Shown here piece by piece: positions 25,564 to 33,857 of a stretch of DNA of 64,000 nt; the first letter of the stretch is position 1, and each line of letters begins with the position of its first letter. The stretch is taken from assembly GCF_013408425.1 (NCBI RefSeq), contig NZ_JACBYV010000001.1, positions 3,286,001 through 3,350,000 of the forward strand. The letters are read 5' to 3'. Made by a program: the position numbers and the translations under genes. Source of the stretch: Pseudomonas flavescens. GTDB taxonomy: Bacteria > Pseudomonadota > Gammaproteobacteria > Pseudomonadales > Pseudomonadaceae. The notes under the pieces were generated by a model. The model was not told the DNA's origin and did not search any database. It worked only from the letters and a program-made list of their open reading frames with translations.

Positions 25564-26250
25564 ATGCAGCCGAAACCGCCCATCGAACTGCTGATCTGTG
25601 ATTGCGACGGCGTACTGATCGACAGCGAGATCATCGCCGAGCGTCACCTGCACGCGGCACTGGCCGAACACTATCCGGCCCATGAGCTGGACGTGGTACT
25701 GGCCGGCACCTTCGGACTGCAGAGCCGTGACATTCTGGCCCGGGTCGAGGCGCACTTCGGCAAACGCCTGCCCGACGGTTTTCTCGAAGAGAACCGCACC
25801 CGTATCAAGGCACTGATCCGCGCTGAAGTGCAGCCGATCGAAGGCGTGCGCGAGGCCCTGTTGAAAATCGACCTGCCGCTGGCCGTGGCCTCCAACAGCT
25901 ACGGTGATGCCGTGGCCTTCGCCCTGCAACGCTGCGAACTGGTCGAACGGGTAAACCGCGGTGCGTTCAGCGCCGATCAGGTCGAACGGCCCAAACCCGC
26001 TCCGGATCTATACCTGTTGGCCGCAGAGCGCGCTGGCGTCGATCCGCGCAACTGCCTGGTCGTGGAAGACAGCGTCACCGGCGCCACCGCCGCATTGACG
26101 GCGGGCATGCAAGTCGTCGGTTTTCTGGGCGCCAGCCATATCCCCCCGGAGCACGGCGAAACCTTGCGCCAACTGGGTGTGCAGCACCTGATCGGGCGCA
26201 TGAGTGAATTGCCGGCGCTGGTGCAGCGCTTGCAGAACGGCGGCGCCTGA
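25564..26250 (+). CDS. HAD-superfamily (subfamily IA) phosphatase/phosphoglucomutase-like
   Basis: A 228-residue HAD hydrolase. Motif I is CDCDGVLIDSE (nucleophile Asp plus the acid/base Asp two residues on). Motif II is AVASNS, motif III the Lys in RPKPAPDLYLLAAE, and motif IV VVEDSVTGATAA. The helical cap at residues 15-80 includes the LAGTFGLQSRDI stretch typical of YqaB/beta-phosphoglucomutase-like members. It probably dephosphorylates a small metabolite or sugar phosphate in the cytosol. The start at 25564 has AGGAG ten bases upstream. Confidence 0.8.
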   Translation: MQPKPPIELLICDCDGVLIDSEIIAERHLHAALAEHYPAHELDVVLAGTFGLQSRDILARVEAHFGKRLPDGFLEENRTRIKALIRAEVQPIEGVREALLKIDLPLAVASNSYGDAVAFALQRCELVERVNRGAFSADQVERPKPAPDLYLLAAERAGVDPRNCLVVEDSVTGATAALTAGMQVVGFLGASHIPPEHGETLRQLGVQHLIGRMSELPALVQRLQNGGA

Positions 26251-26276
26251 GGCGCCAGCGGAGCCTGTGCAGCGTC

Positions 26277-26507
26277 TTACGGCAAGGCGCTCGCTCCGGT
26301 CTCGCCGTTGAGGCGTTTCCACTCGTCGACCACCTCCCCCATGGTGCGTGGCGCTCCGCTGCGAATCCAGGCCATGAAGGGCCGGTCGAAACGAAAGCCT
26401 GCCCCGCACTGTTCACACATGAAACGGCGTACGTTCTGGGTACTGCGATAATCACTGCCAATGGGCGTATCGCGGGTGATGGTGCCGCCATGCCAGTCGA
26501 AAGCCAT
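26277..26507 (-). CDS. Small DUF6434-type protein
   Basis: A 76-residue protein with the DUF6434 pattern FDWHGGTITRDTPIGSDYRSTQNVRRF. A CEQCG pair is followed by an FDRPFMAWI helix and the ending GEVVDEWKRLN. The function of the family is unknown; the CxxC in the middle might bind metal. It begins 27 bp after chrA on the same strand and could share its transcript. Confidence 0.65.
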   Translation of the reverse strand: MAFDWHGGTITRDTPIGSDYRSTQNVRRFMCEQCGAGFRFDRPFMAWIRSGAPRTMGEVVDEWKRLNGETGASALP

Positions 26508-26534
26508 TGCTGCATCTCTTTGGGAAAGTGGCCG

Positions 26535-27716
26535 TTACAGTACTAGCCAGCCGACAAGCGCGCCAGCCAGCACCACCAGCCAGGGCGCAAGCCTGCCGAG
26601 CGTCAGGGCGGCCAGTGCGACGGCTGCCAGGGCAAGATCCAGCAAGCCGAAGATGGCGCTGATCCCGACGGGTTGGTACAGCGTGGCCAGCAGCAGACCG
26701 ACCACTCCCGCGTTGACGCCAAGCATCGCCCCCTGCACCCGCGGGCGGCTGCGCAGCAGAGCCCAGAACGGCAACACCCCCACCAGCAGCAGAAACGAAG
26801 GCGCGAAGATCGCCAGCAGACACAGCAGGCCGCCACTCCAACCCTGCATGGCGCTACCGAGAAAGGCCGCGAAGGTGAACAGAGGGCCGGGCACGGCCTG
26901 GGTAGCGCCGTAACCGGCGATGAACAGATCCTTGTCGATCCAGCCGGTGGCCACTACCTCGGCCTGCAGCAACGGCAGCATGACGTGCCCACCGCCGAAT
27001 ACCAGCGCGCCGGTTCGGTAGAAGGCGTCCAGCAGGCTCAGCGTCTGGCTCTCCAACAGGTGCGCCAGCGCAGGCAAGCCAAGCAGCAGACCGACGAACA
27101 GAACCAGCCAGAAGACCCCAGCCTGCGGGCTGATGTCGATAGCCAGCGCATCCTCGCCGTTCCGGTCAGCAGGCTTGAGCAACAGCCAGCCGGCCAGCCC
27201 GGCAAACAGGATCACCGCGAGCTGCCCCCATACACCCGGCACCGACAATGCCGTGCAGGCGGCGATCACCATCAGCACCCGCCGCGGCGTGTCCGGACAA
27301 AGCGTGCGCATCATGCCCCACACCGCCTGAGCGACCACGGCGGCGGCGACGATCTTCAAACCATGCAGTGCCCCGGCCGCCATGGCCTCGCCCTCAGCGC
27401 AAAGCCCCTGCGCCACTAGCATCAGCAGCGCAGCCGACGGCAGGGTGAAGCCTACCCAGGCGGCCAGCGCACCGCGGTAGCCGGCTTGGGACAAGCCGAT
27501 CGCCATGCCGACCTGACTGCTGGCGGCGCCCGGCAGGAACTGGCAGAGCGCGATGAGCTCCACATAACGGGCCTCGCTCAACCAGCGTCGGCGGCTGACG
27601 AACTCTTCACGAAAGTAGCCGAGATGAGCGACCGGGCCTCCGAACGACGTCAGCCCTAGGCGCAGGAAAATCAGAAAGATGGACCACGGATGGCGATCGC
27701 TTGCGGTGCGGAGCAT
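26535..27716 (-). CDS. chrA: Chromate efflux transporter ChrA (long, two-domain CHR family)
   Basis: A 393-residue membrane protein with two homologous CHR halves. The N-terminal half has LRLGLTSFGGPVAHLGYFREEFV and CQFLPGAASSQVGMAIG. The C-terminal half has FGGGHVMLPLLQAEVV and GYGATQAVPGPLFTFAAFLG. These are the FGGP/PGP signatures of the antiparallel repeats. The protein exports chromate and can lower sulfate-analogue toxicity. There is no adjacent chrB or other regulator. It is divergent from the arsenite pump gene, so this short stretch is a metal-oxyanion efflux pair. Confidence 0.85.
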   Translation of the reverse strand: MLRTASDRHPWSIFLIFLRLGLTSFGGPVAHLGYFREEFVSRRRWLSEARYVELIALCQFLPGAASSQVGMAIGLSQAGYRGALAAWVGFTLPSAALLMLVAQGLCAEGEAMAAGALHGLKIVAAAVVAQAVWGMMRTLCPDTPRRVLMVIAACTALSVPGVWGQLAVILFAGLAGWLLLKPADRNGEDALAIDISPQAGVFWLVLFVGLLLGLPALAHLLESQTLSLLDAFYRTGALVFGGGHVMLPLLQAEVVATGWIDKDLFIAGYGATQAVPGPLFTFAAFLGSAMQGWSGGLLCLLAIFAPSFLLLVGVLPFWALLRSRPRVQGAMLGVNAGVVGLLLATLYQPVGISAIFGLLDLALAAVALAALTLGRLAPWLVVLAGALVGWLVL

Positions 27717-27926
27717 GCGGGTTTCTCGGTACGGGCTTGGGAGCGACAGGCATCACGAGTATCCAATGCAGGTACTGGATCGCGCATCGCTCTTTTCACG
27801 CCTGCCCTTCGAGCCGTCACTGTGCCCTGCGCCGATGACGTTTCAAAGAAGGCTGACGATCTCCGCCGCTGGTTTGCTTTGCTCACATCCACTCGTATAG
27901 TCGGCATGCCTGCCAACGGAGCCATC

Positions 27927-28010
27927 ATGATTACCCCCACCGACTCTCTCGATTGCTGCGCTGGTGCACCGCTTCGCTCCTGCCTCGGCAGCGCGAGCGT
28001 GCCATGCTGA
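27927..28010 (+). CDS. Cys-rich 27-residue upstream peptide overlapping arsB
   Basis: An ATG with GGAG eight bases upstream opens a 27-codon frame whose product has four cysteines ([13 protein letters not shown] and a final C). Its stop codon overlaps the arsB start: ATGCTGA carries the arsB ATG at 28004 and this frame's TGA at 28008. The arrangement is typical of a coupling leader, and arsB itself lacks a good ribosome site. A role in thiol/arsenite sensing is speculation. It may be non-coding chance. Confidence 0.35.
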   Translation: MITPTDSLDCCAGAPLRSCLGSASVPC

Positions 28011-29287
28011 TCGCCTCCGGGGTCTTTCTGCTCACTCTGCTTCTGGTCATCTGGCAGCCCAGGGGGCTGGGGGTCGGCTGGAGCGCCAGCCTCGGCGCCC
28101 TGCTGGCGCTGGCGGTGGGCGCCGTGTCGCTGCAGGACATCCCCACCGTCTGGAGCATCGTCTGGAACGCCACCGCGACCTTCATCGCGATCATTATCAT
28201 CAGCCTGCTGCTGGACGAAGCCGGCTTCTTCGCCTGGGCCGCCCTGCACGTGGCACGCCGGGCCGGTGGCAGCGGCCCGCGCCTGTTCGCCTTTACCGTG
28301 CTGCTCGGCGCAGTGGTTTCCGCACTGTTCGCCAACGATGGCGCGGCACTGATCCTGACGCCGATCGTGATGTCGATGCTGGTGGCGCTTGGCTTCTCCG
28401 TCGCGACCACCCTCGCCTTCGTGATGGCAGCCGGTTTCATCGCCGATACCGCCAGCTTGCCGCTGGTGGTGTCGAACCTGGTCAACATCGTCTCGGTGGA
28501 TTACTTCAAGCTCGGCTTCAGCGAATACGCAGCGGTGATGATGCCCGTGAACCTGGCCAGCGTCGCCGCCTCCCTGCTGGTGCTCTACCTCTTCTATCGC
28601 CGCGACATTCCAGCCCGCTACGCGCCCGAGGCACTGCCGGCGCCGGAGACCGTCATCCGTGACCCTGCCACCTTCGCCATGGGCTGGTGGGTACTGGGGC
28701 TGCTGCTGGTTGGCCTGTTCGCCCTCGAGCCACTGGGCGTCCCCATCAGCGCGGTGGCCGCGCTGTGCGCCGCACTGCTGGCCAGCATCGCCGCGCGCGG
28801 CAAGGTGATTTCCACCCGTCGCGTGTTGCGTGAAGCCCCCTGGCAGGTGGTGATCTTCTCGCTGGGCATGTACCTGGTGGTGTATGGCCTGAAGAACGCC
28901 GGGCTGACCGATCTGCTCAGCCGGGTGCTCGATGGCCTCGCCGGGCACGGCCTATGGGGCGCGACACTGGGTACCGGGCTGCTCGCCGCCGGGCTGTCCT
29001 CGGTGATGAACAACATGCCCAGCGTGCTGATCGGCGCACTGTCGATTCACGCCAGTGATGCCAGCGGGCTGATCCGTGAGGCGATGATCTACGCCAATAT
29101 CATCGGCTGCGACCTGGGCCCGAAGATCACCCCCATCGGCAGCCTGGCCACGCTGCTCTGGCTGCACGTCCTGCAAGGCAAGGGCGTGCGCATCACCTGG
29201 GGCTACTACTTCAAGGTGGGCCTGGTGCTGACACTGCCAGTGCTACTGATCACCCTGTGCGCCCTCGCCTTGCGATTGAGCCTGTAA
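28004..29287 (+). CDS. arsB: Arsenite efflux permease ArsB
   Basis: A 427-residue, 12-helix ArsB-family carrier that exports arsenite and antimonite. The N-terminus [23 protein letters not shown] is that of ArsB. Family segments [40 protein letters not shown] and [10 protein letters not shown] are present. No arsR, arsC or arsH is adjacent; the gene stands alone between chrA and a convergent lipoprotein gene. The start at 28004 gives the normal N-terminus, and its translation may depend on the overlapping upstream peptide frame. Confidence 0.85.
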   Translation: MLIASGVFLLTLLLVIWQPRGLGVGWSASLGALLALAVGAVSLQDIPTVWSIVWNATATFIAIIIISLLLDEAGFFAWAALHVARRAGGSGPRLFAFTVLLGAVVSALFANDGAALILTPIVMSMLVALGFSVATTLAFVMAAGFIADTASLPLVVSNLVNIVSVDYFKLGFSEYAAVMMPVNLASVAASLLVLYLFYRRDIPARYAPEALPAPETVIRDPATFAMGWWVLGLLLVGLFALEPLGVPISAVAALCAALLASIAARGKVISTRRVLREAPWQVVIFSLGMYLVVYGLKNAGLTDLLSRVLDGLAGHGLWGATLGTGLLAAGLSSVMNNMPSVLIGALSIHASDASGLIREAMIYANIIGCDLGPKITPIGSLATLLWLHVLQGKGVRITWGYYFKVGLVLTLPVLLITLCALALRLSL

Positions 29288-29294
29288 GGTCGGC

Positions 29295-29669
29295 TCAGCT
29301 CTTTTTCAGCGAGCGGCCAAGTGCCCTGGCCATGTCCTGATCCACTTGCCTGCGCCACGCGCGATCCTCGTCGCTGTCGGGCTGCAGGCGCCGTTCGATT
29401 TCCGCGTTGGCACTGGCCTGGCACTGGCGGAAGCCGTCGTCCCAGCCGGTTGCGTACTGGGTATCCTGAAGATAGACCGGCACGTTCTTGCGAAACGCAC
29501 CGAGTGCCTTGGCGGCACTGTTACCGCTGACGCAGCCATCCTCGTAGCCGGTGGCGAAGGCCACCGAGTACCCCTGGGCAAGCATGTAGTCCCGGGTGCT
29601 CTGGCAGGCACTCAACAGCGGCACGAGCAGCAGCGCCAGGGCCAGCTGGCGCACATCGATCATGGTCAT
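29295..29669 (-). CDS. Small predicted lipoprotein
   Basis: A 124-residue exported protein with a hydrophobic leader and the lipobox LLSAC at about residues 18-22. The mature part contains YSVAFATGYEDGCVSGNSAA and YATGWDDGFRQCQ, two Gly/Asp repeats each with a Cys that may form a disulfide. The C-terminus is charged and helical. I do not recognise the family. It is the last gene of the sulfatase-PAP2-phosphatase operon (10 bp after the phosphatase), so an envelope role is likely. The start at 29669 has AGGA seven bases upstream. Confidence 0.6.
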   Translation of the reverse strand: MTMIDVRQLALALLLVPLLSACQSTRDYMLAQGYSVAFATGYEDGCVSGNSAAKALGAFRKNVPVYLQDTQYATGWDDGFRQCQASANAEIERRLQPDSDEDRAWRRQVDQDMARALGRSLKKS

Positions 29670-29679
29670 GGCAGGGTCC

Positions 29680-30330
29680 TCACCCGTTGAAAGCATCCAG
29701 CACTTTTTCCTTCAGCACGCAGTAGGCCCAGGGGCTGGTGCTGCAGGCACCGCTGTCCAGGGCCGCGCGAAAGCGCGGCAGATCGACCTGCTGCAAATAA
29801 TCCTCGGCATCCTCGAAGCGCTCTCTGCCGCCGAAGCCTCCCTCGCGCATCTCGTCGATGGCCTGCTGCCTGCTCCAGCCCTGATAGACGATGCGGTACA
29901 TGGCCGCGATCATCCCGGTACGGTTCTGCCCATGCTTGCAATGAATCAGCACCGGCCCCCGGGCCTGGGCGAGGCGAATGCTGCGCAGGGCCTGCAACAC
30001 ATCGGCGTCGTCGATACGGTCGGCATGCAGCGGCTGATGGACCTGGCGAATGCCCGCATCGCTCAGCCAGTCGGCATCGCTGCGCTGATAGAAGTTGATC
30101 ACCGTGGCGATTTTCAATTGCTGCAACTCGCCCTGCTGCGCGGCGCTCGGCAAGGCACTGCGATAGAGATCGGGCTGCATGCGATAGAGGTTGAAGCTCT
30201 TGTCCACAGGCGTCGCCCAGAGCGGCTGCGTGGCGCTGGAGTTTTCCGGTCGTAAGGCGCCCCAGGACGAAGCGAATGGCGTACAGACAAGCATTGCGAG
30301 CAGGAGCCCGAGAAGGCTGCGCAGTCTCAT
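29680..30330 (-). CDS. Exported dual-specificity/tyrosine-phosphatase-like protein
   Basis: A 216-residue protein with a signal peptide (MRLRSLLGLLLAMLVCTPFASS). The DSP-type Cys-phosphatase core has the P-loop HCKHGQNRTG, a preceding Asp-bearing segment HADRIDDADVLQAL, and the helix AAMYRIVYQGWSRQQAIDEM. Secreted members of this family act on periplasmic phosphate esters, possibly lipid-linked ones. It overlaps the PAP2 gene by 4 bp, so the two phosphatases are translationally coupled, which suggests a shared lipid or glycan substrate in the envelope. Confidence 0.75.
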   Translation of the reverse strand: MRLRSLLGLLLAMLVCTPFASSWGALRPENSSATQPLWATPVDKSFNLYRMQPDLYRSALPSAAQQGELQQLKIATVINFYQRSDADWLSDAGIRQVHQPLHADRIDDADVLQALRSIRLAQARGPVLIHCKHGQNRTGMIAAMYRIVYQGWSRQQAIDEMREGGFGGRERFEDAEDYLQQVDLPRFRAALDSGACSTSPWAYCVLKEKVLDAFNG

Positions 30331-31085
30331 GGGCGGGCTCCTTCACGTGTGGCCTGCAGTCGAGCTGGCGTCTGTCGGGGAACCGGCATCGGCCGATACA
30401 GCAAGGCGCGATAGCCGATCACGGCGATCAGCCAGTCGAAAAGCAGTGTCCACAGGTTGTGAGACAGGAAGTGGGCACCCTGCAGCATCCGCCCGAGCGA
30501 CAGCACGGTGCCCAGGGCCAGGGCGAAAGCGAGTGCCCATTTAGCCAGGCGTGGGCGACGATCACGCAGGGCGCAAAACAGGGCGAGCAGGGAAAAACCC
30601 GCGGAAGCATGCCCGCCCGGCCAGCAACGGCCCGGTTTGTCCGTCGTGGGGCGGGCGCCGATCAGCGGGCTGAAGGTTTCGCGGCCACCGAACTGGGTCA
30701 GGCTCCACGGGCACTGCACCGCCGTGAGCGTTTTCAGTGGCGTGACGATGCCGGTCGACAAGCTCAGCGAGAGCACCAGATAACCCAGCTCCCGGCGCCA
30801 GGCGCGCAGTTTCACGGGCAGCAGACTCAGCAAGAACGCGGCGATGCACATCACGCCAAGGCCGATGACCAGTATCTTGGCCTGATCGTGAAGGACATCC
30901 TCCAGCCAGAAACTGCTGCTGCCGATGAACCCGCTGGCGGGATCGTAGAACAGCCCGGCCAAGGCAAAATCCAGTGGCTGGGGATCGACCACCAACAGCA
31001 GTGCCATAAGTGCCAATGGGATACCCAGCCACCGTTTGAAATCGAACCGACGCGACGCGACCGGCTGGGCGTAAGAAACCTGCAT
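30327..31085 (-). CDS. PAP2-superfamily membrane phosphatase
   Basis: A 252-residue integral membrane protein with about five to six helices. The PAP2 active site is GRCWPGGHASAGFS (motif 2) and SLGRMLQGAHFLSHNLW (motif 3). Motif 1 is partly degenerate around CPWSLTQFGG. Such enzymes dephosphorylate lipid phosphates, undecaprenyl-PP or lipid A, or transfer phosphate. The final Asp of the canonical R-x5-H-x3-D is replaced by Asn/Leu in this reading (HFLSHNLW). It lies 26 bp after the sulfatase gene and overlaps the phosphatase gene. Confidence 0.75.
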   Translation of the reverse strand: MQVSYAQPVASRRFDFKRWLGIPLALMALLLVVDPQPLDFALAGLFYDPASGFIGSSSFWLEDVLHDQAKILVIGLGVMCIAAFLLSLLPVKLRAWRRELGYLVLSLSLSTGIVTPLKTLTAVQCPWSLTQFGGRETFSPLIGARPTTDKPGRCWPGGHASAGFSLLALFCALRDRRPRLAKWALAFALALGTVLSLGRMLQGAHFLSHNLWTLLFDWLIAVIGYRALLYRPMPVPRQTPARLQATREGARP

Positions 31086-31111
31086 GGGAGAGCTCCTCGG
31101 AAACGACGGGG

Positions 31112-33067
31112 TCAGGGGTGGGTGGCAACGGTTTGCGTGGTCCCCGGTTTCCAGCTCAACAGGCCCTCGGTGAAGGCATGGCTGGCTCCCTGGTAGTAGG
31201 CGATGTCGCGAGCCACGAGATCGTCATCGGCGCCAGCCAGGCTTTCGTGGCTGATCCCCAGTGCATCGTCATGTCGTCGCATGGCCCGCTTCGGGCTGAG
31301 AATGGCGAGGTCGCGGCCATCGAACAGGCCCAGATGCTGGTAGTTGCCGATCAAGGCCCGCCCGGCACCGGCCTGCTCTCGCAAGACGTTGCGGCCGAAG
31401 AATGTCGAGGTGTAATCGAAGCCCAGCAACCCCAGCAGCGTGGGCGCGATGTCGATCTGGCTGGTGAGCCGCGACACACGAGCCGGCTCGATGAGACCGG
31501 GGGCATAGATGAACAGTGGGATGTGGTAATTGGCGACCGGCAGATCTTCCTTACCCGCGCTGCCCGCCGTGTGGTCGGCAACGAACAGGAATACCGTGTT
31601 TGCGAACCAGGGTTTTTCCTTCGCCTCGGCCAGGAACTGGCCAATGGCGTAATCCGTGTATTTCAGGGCGCCCTCACGGCCGCTGCCAGAGGGAATGTCG
31701 ATGCGCCCTTGCGGATACGTATAGGGGCGATGGTTGGACGTGGTCATCAGTTGCAGGAAGAACGGCTTGCCGGCAGCGTGGTCCTGGTCGGCGACACGCA
31801 GGGTCTGCTGGTAGAGATCCTCGTCACTCATGCCCCAGGCATTCTGGAACGACATGTCCGCCTCGGCCACGCTGCTCTGATCGATGACCCGGTAGCCATT
31901 GCCGCTGAAAAACGCGTTCATGTTGTCGAAGTAGCCACGCCCCCCGTAGACGAAAACGCTGTCATAACCCTTGTCCCTGAACTGCTGACCGAGGCTGGCA
32001 TAGCCCGACTCCCGGCCGATCCGTTTGACGATCGAACGCCCCGGCGTGGGGGGTACGGAAAGCGTGATCGCTTCCAGCCCGCGATCGGTTCGCGTGCCGG
32101 TTGCATAGAGGTTGTCGAAGAACAGGCTGCGATCGCGCAATGCATCGAGATTCGGCGTGAGGCCACGGCTGTCGCCGAAGCTGCCCAGGTAGCGGGCGCT
32201 CAGACTCTCGACGGTGACCAGCACGACATTGTGTCGCTGCTCAGGCCCCGGATTGTCGATGACGCGCCGGATATCCTCGGGGTCGTTGGTGACGAAACGA
32301 GCGTTGCCCTCCACCACTTCCCGGCGTAACAGAGAGCCCGTGCGCTGATCCGGCAAGGTGGCGTAGAACTGCAGGTAATCGAGTTCGTTGTTGCGAAAGG
32401 CAGCGAAGAACTGGAAGGGGCCGTTACTGGCCAGTTCGTTCTGGTAGGCATTGCCACCCAGGCCACGGGGGAAGTTCTGGTTTATCGCCAGGGTGCCCAG
32501 CAACGCGCAGGCAAGCACCACGGCCCAGGCCCCCAAGGCGGTCTTTCGGGGCATCGGTACAGCGGATACGGCAGCGCTGACGATCCGCCTCAAGGCGATG
32601 GTCAGGATCAGGGCAATCAATGCCAACGCGGCGATCAGCGGGTATACCGGATAGGACTCGAGAATGTTGTTGATCACCTCCTCCGAATAGACGAGATAGT
32701 CCACTGCGATGAAGTTGAAGCGCACCCCGAACTCGTCCCAGAACAGCCATTCCGCCGTTGCCGTGAAAAGCATGGCGAACAGGCTGATACCCAACAGGAC
32801 GTGAAGGAACGCGGCGTGAGCGCGATGCCGCCAGAGGCGCTGCGGGCACAGCAGCAGATAGAGCGCCAGCGGCAGGGCCGCATAAAGCAGGAAGGCCGTG
32901 TCATAGACCAGGCCCACCGCGTATATGCGCAGGATCTCGGCGCTGCTCGCCCCGGCCTCGCCCCAATAGCCGATCAGCAGGGCACTGCGCGTGAGCAGGA
33001 AGGTGACCATCCAGGCGAGCAGGATAATCGACAGGTAGCGTAGTTGAGCGTAGCGAAGCTGTGGCAT
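31112..33067 (-). CDS. LTA-synthase-like membrane sulfatase/phosphoglycerol transferase
   Basis: A 651-residue inner-membrane enzyme. Five N-terminal helices cover about residues 1-185, followed by a periplasmic alkaline-phosphatase-fold domain from about 275. Metal and nucleophile elements are VTVESLSARYLGSFG, LYATGTRTDRGLEAI (nucleophilic Thr in the TGTRTxRG motif) and FVADHTAGSAGKEDLPVANYHIP. Family members transfer phosphoglycerol or phosphoethanolamine to envelope glycans or lipids. It heads the four-gene operon 33067 to 29295. A ColR-like box lies 70 bp upstream. The start at 33067 has AGGAT; an in-frame start at 33130 is less well placed. Confidence 0.8.
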   Translation of the reverse strand: MPQLRYAQLRYLSIILLAWMVTFLLTRSALLIGYWGEAGASSAEILRIYAVGLVYDTAFLLYAALPLALYLLLCPQRLWRHRAHAAFLHVLLGISLFAMLFTATAEWLFWDEFGVRFNFIAVDYLVYSEEVINNILESYPVYPLIAALALIALILTIALRRIVSAAVSAVPMPRKTALGAWAVVLACALLGTLAINQNFPRGLGGNAYQNELASNGPFQFFAAFRNNELDYLQFYATLPDQRTGSLLRREVVEGNARFVTNDPEDIRRVIDNPGPEQRHNVVLVTVESLSARYLGSFGDSRGLTPNLDALRDRSLFFDNLYATGTRTDRGLEAITLSVPPTPGRSIVKRIGRESGYASLGQQFRDKGYDSVFVYGGRGYFDNMNAFFSGNGYRVIDQSSVAEADMSFQNAWGMSDEDLYQQTLRVADQDHAAGKPFFLQLMTTSNHRPYTYPQGRIDIPSGSGREGALKYTDYAIGQFLAEAKEKPWFANTVFLFVADHTAGSAGKEDLPVANYHIPLFIYAPGLIEPARVSRLTSQIDIAPTLLGLLGFDYTSTFFGRNVLREQAGAGRALIGNYQHLGLFDGRDLAILSPKRAMRRHDDALGISHESLAGADDDLVARDIAYYQGASHAFTEGLLSWKPGTTQTVATHP

Positions 33068-33136
33068 CGTATGATCCTGGCTGGATGAACGAGCTACAGT
33101 CTTGCGATCGCCCCGTGAGGGCTTCGTCATCGCTTC

Positions 33137-33152
33137 GTGAAAAAAGCGTCAA
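33137..33152 (-). promoter_or_regulatory. ColR-like box upstream of the sulfatase operon
   Basis: On the minus strand the 16-mer is TTGACGCTTTTTTCAC. It matches the ColR target motif that I recall from P. putida (YYNASNNYTTTTTCAC). It differs at only two positions from the box at 35115 in front of the methyltransferase gene. It points towards the sulfatase operon and lies in the 106-bp gap that also holds the colR promoter. Confidence 0.6.
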
Positions 33153-33173
33153 TCCCTGTGAAGAGAACGTTGC

Positions 33174-33857
33174 ATGCGCATTCTGGTGATCGAAGACAAC
33201 CGTGACATCCTGGCCAATATCCTGGATTACCTGCAGCTCAAGGGTTACACCGCCGATTGTGCCCAGGACGGTCTGTCCGGCCTGCACCTGGCGACCCAGG
33301 GGCATTACGACCTGATCGTGCTGGACATCATGCTGCCCGGCCTGGACGGCTATCAGCTGTGCCGCCGCTTGCGCGAAGAAGCGCGCAGCAGCATTCCGAT
33401 CCTCATGCTCACCGCCCGTGACGCCCTGGAAGACCGCCTGCAAGGGCTGAGTGCGGGCGCCGACGATTATCTGGTCAAGCCCTTCGCGCTCTCCGAGCTG
33501 GTCGCCCGCATCGAAGCCATCCTGCGGCGCTCCCAGGGCAATCGGCGACGCCTGCTGGAGGTCGCCGACCTCACCTACGACCTGGACACGCTGACCGTGA
33601 GCCGCTCCGGTACGCTCATCAAGCTCAACCCGCTGGGCATGAAGCTGCTGGCGGTACTGATGCAGCGCTCGCCCGCGGTGGTGCGCCGCGAGGCGCTGGA
33701 GGAAGCTCTGTGGGGCGACGACTGCCCGGACAGCGACAGCTTGCGCAGCCATATCCATCAATTGCGCCAGGCCATCGACAAACCCTTCACCACGGCACTG
33801 CTGCATACCCTGCACGGCGTGGGCTACCGCCTGGCAGCGAATCGCGATGGAAACTAG
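33174..33857 (+). CDS. colR: Two-component response regulator ColR
   Basis: A 227-residue OmpR-family regulator. The receiver domain has the acidic pair ED at 7-8, phospho-acceptor D51 (LIVLDIMLPG) and K102 (LVKPFAL). The C-terminal winged helix ends in SLRSHIHQLRQAIDKPFTTALLHTLHGVGYRL. Identification as ColR rests on the block colR-colS-methyltransferase-inaA, which matches the Pseudomonas ColRS locus. ColR controls envelope genes and membrane integrity under metal and solvent stress. The coding region overlaps colS by 11 bp. Confidence 0.85.
   Translation: MRILVIEDNRDILANILDYLQLKGYTADCAQDGLSGLHLATQGHYDLIVLDIMLPGLDGYQLCRRLREEARSSIPILMLTARDALEDRLQGLSAGADDYLVKPFALSELVARIEAILRRSQGNRRRLLEVADLTYDLDTLTVSRSGTLIKLNPLGMKLLAVLMQRSPAVVRREALEEALWGDDCPDSDSLRSHIHQLRQAIDKPFTTALLHTLHGVGYRLAANRDGN

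Noticed and set aside
27690..28010. A longer 106-codon version of the arsB leader frame starting at 27690
   Set aside because: It begins within the chrA 5' end on the other strand and has no domain. Only the short part from 27927 has a credible ribosome site.
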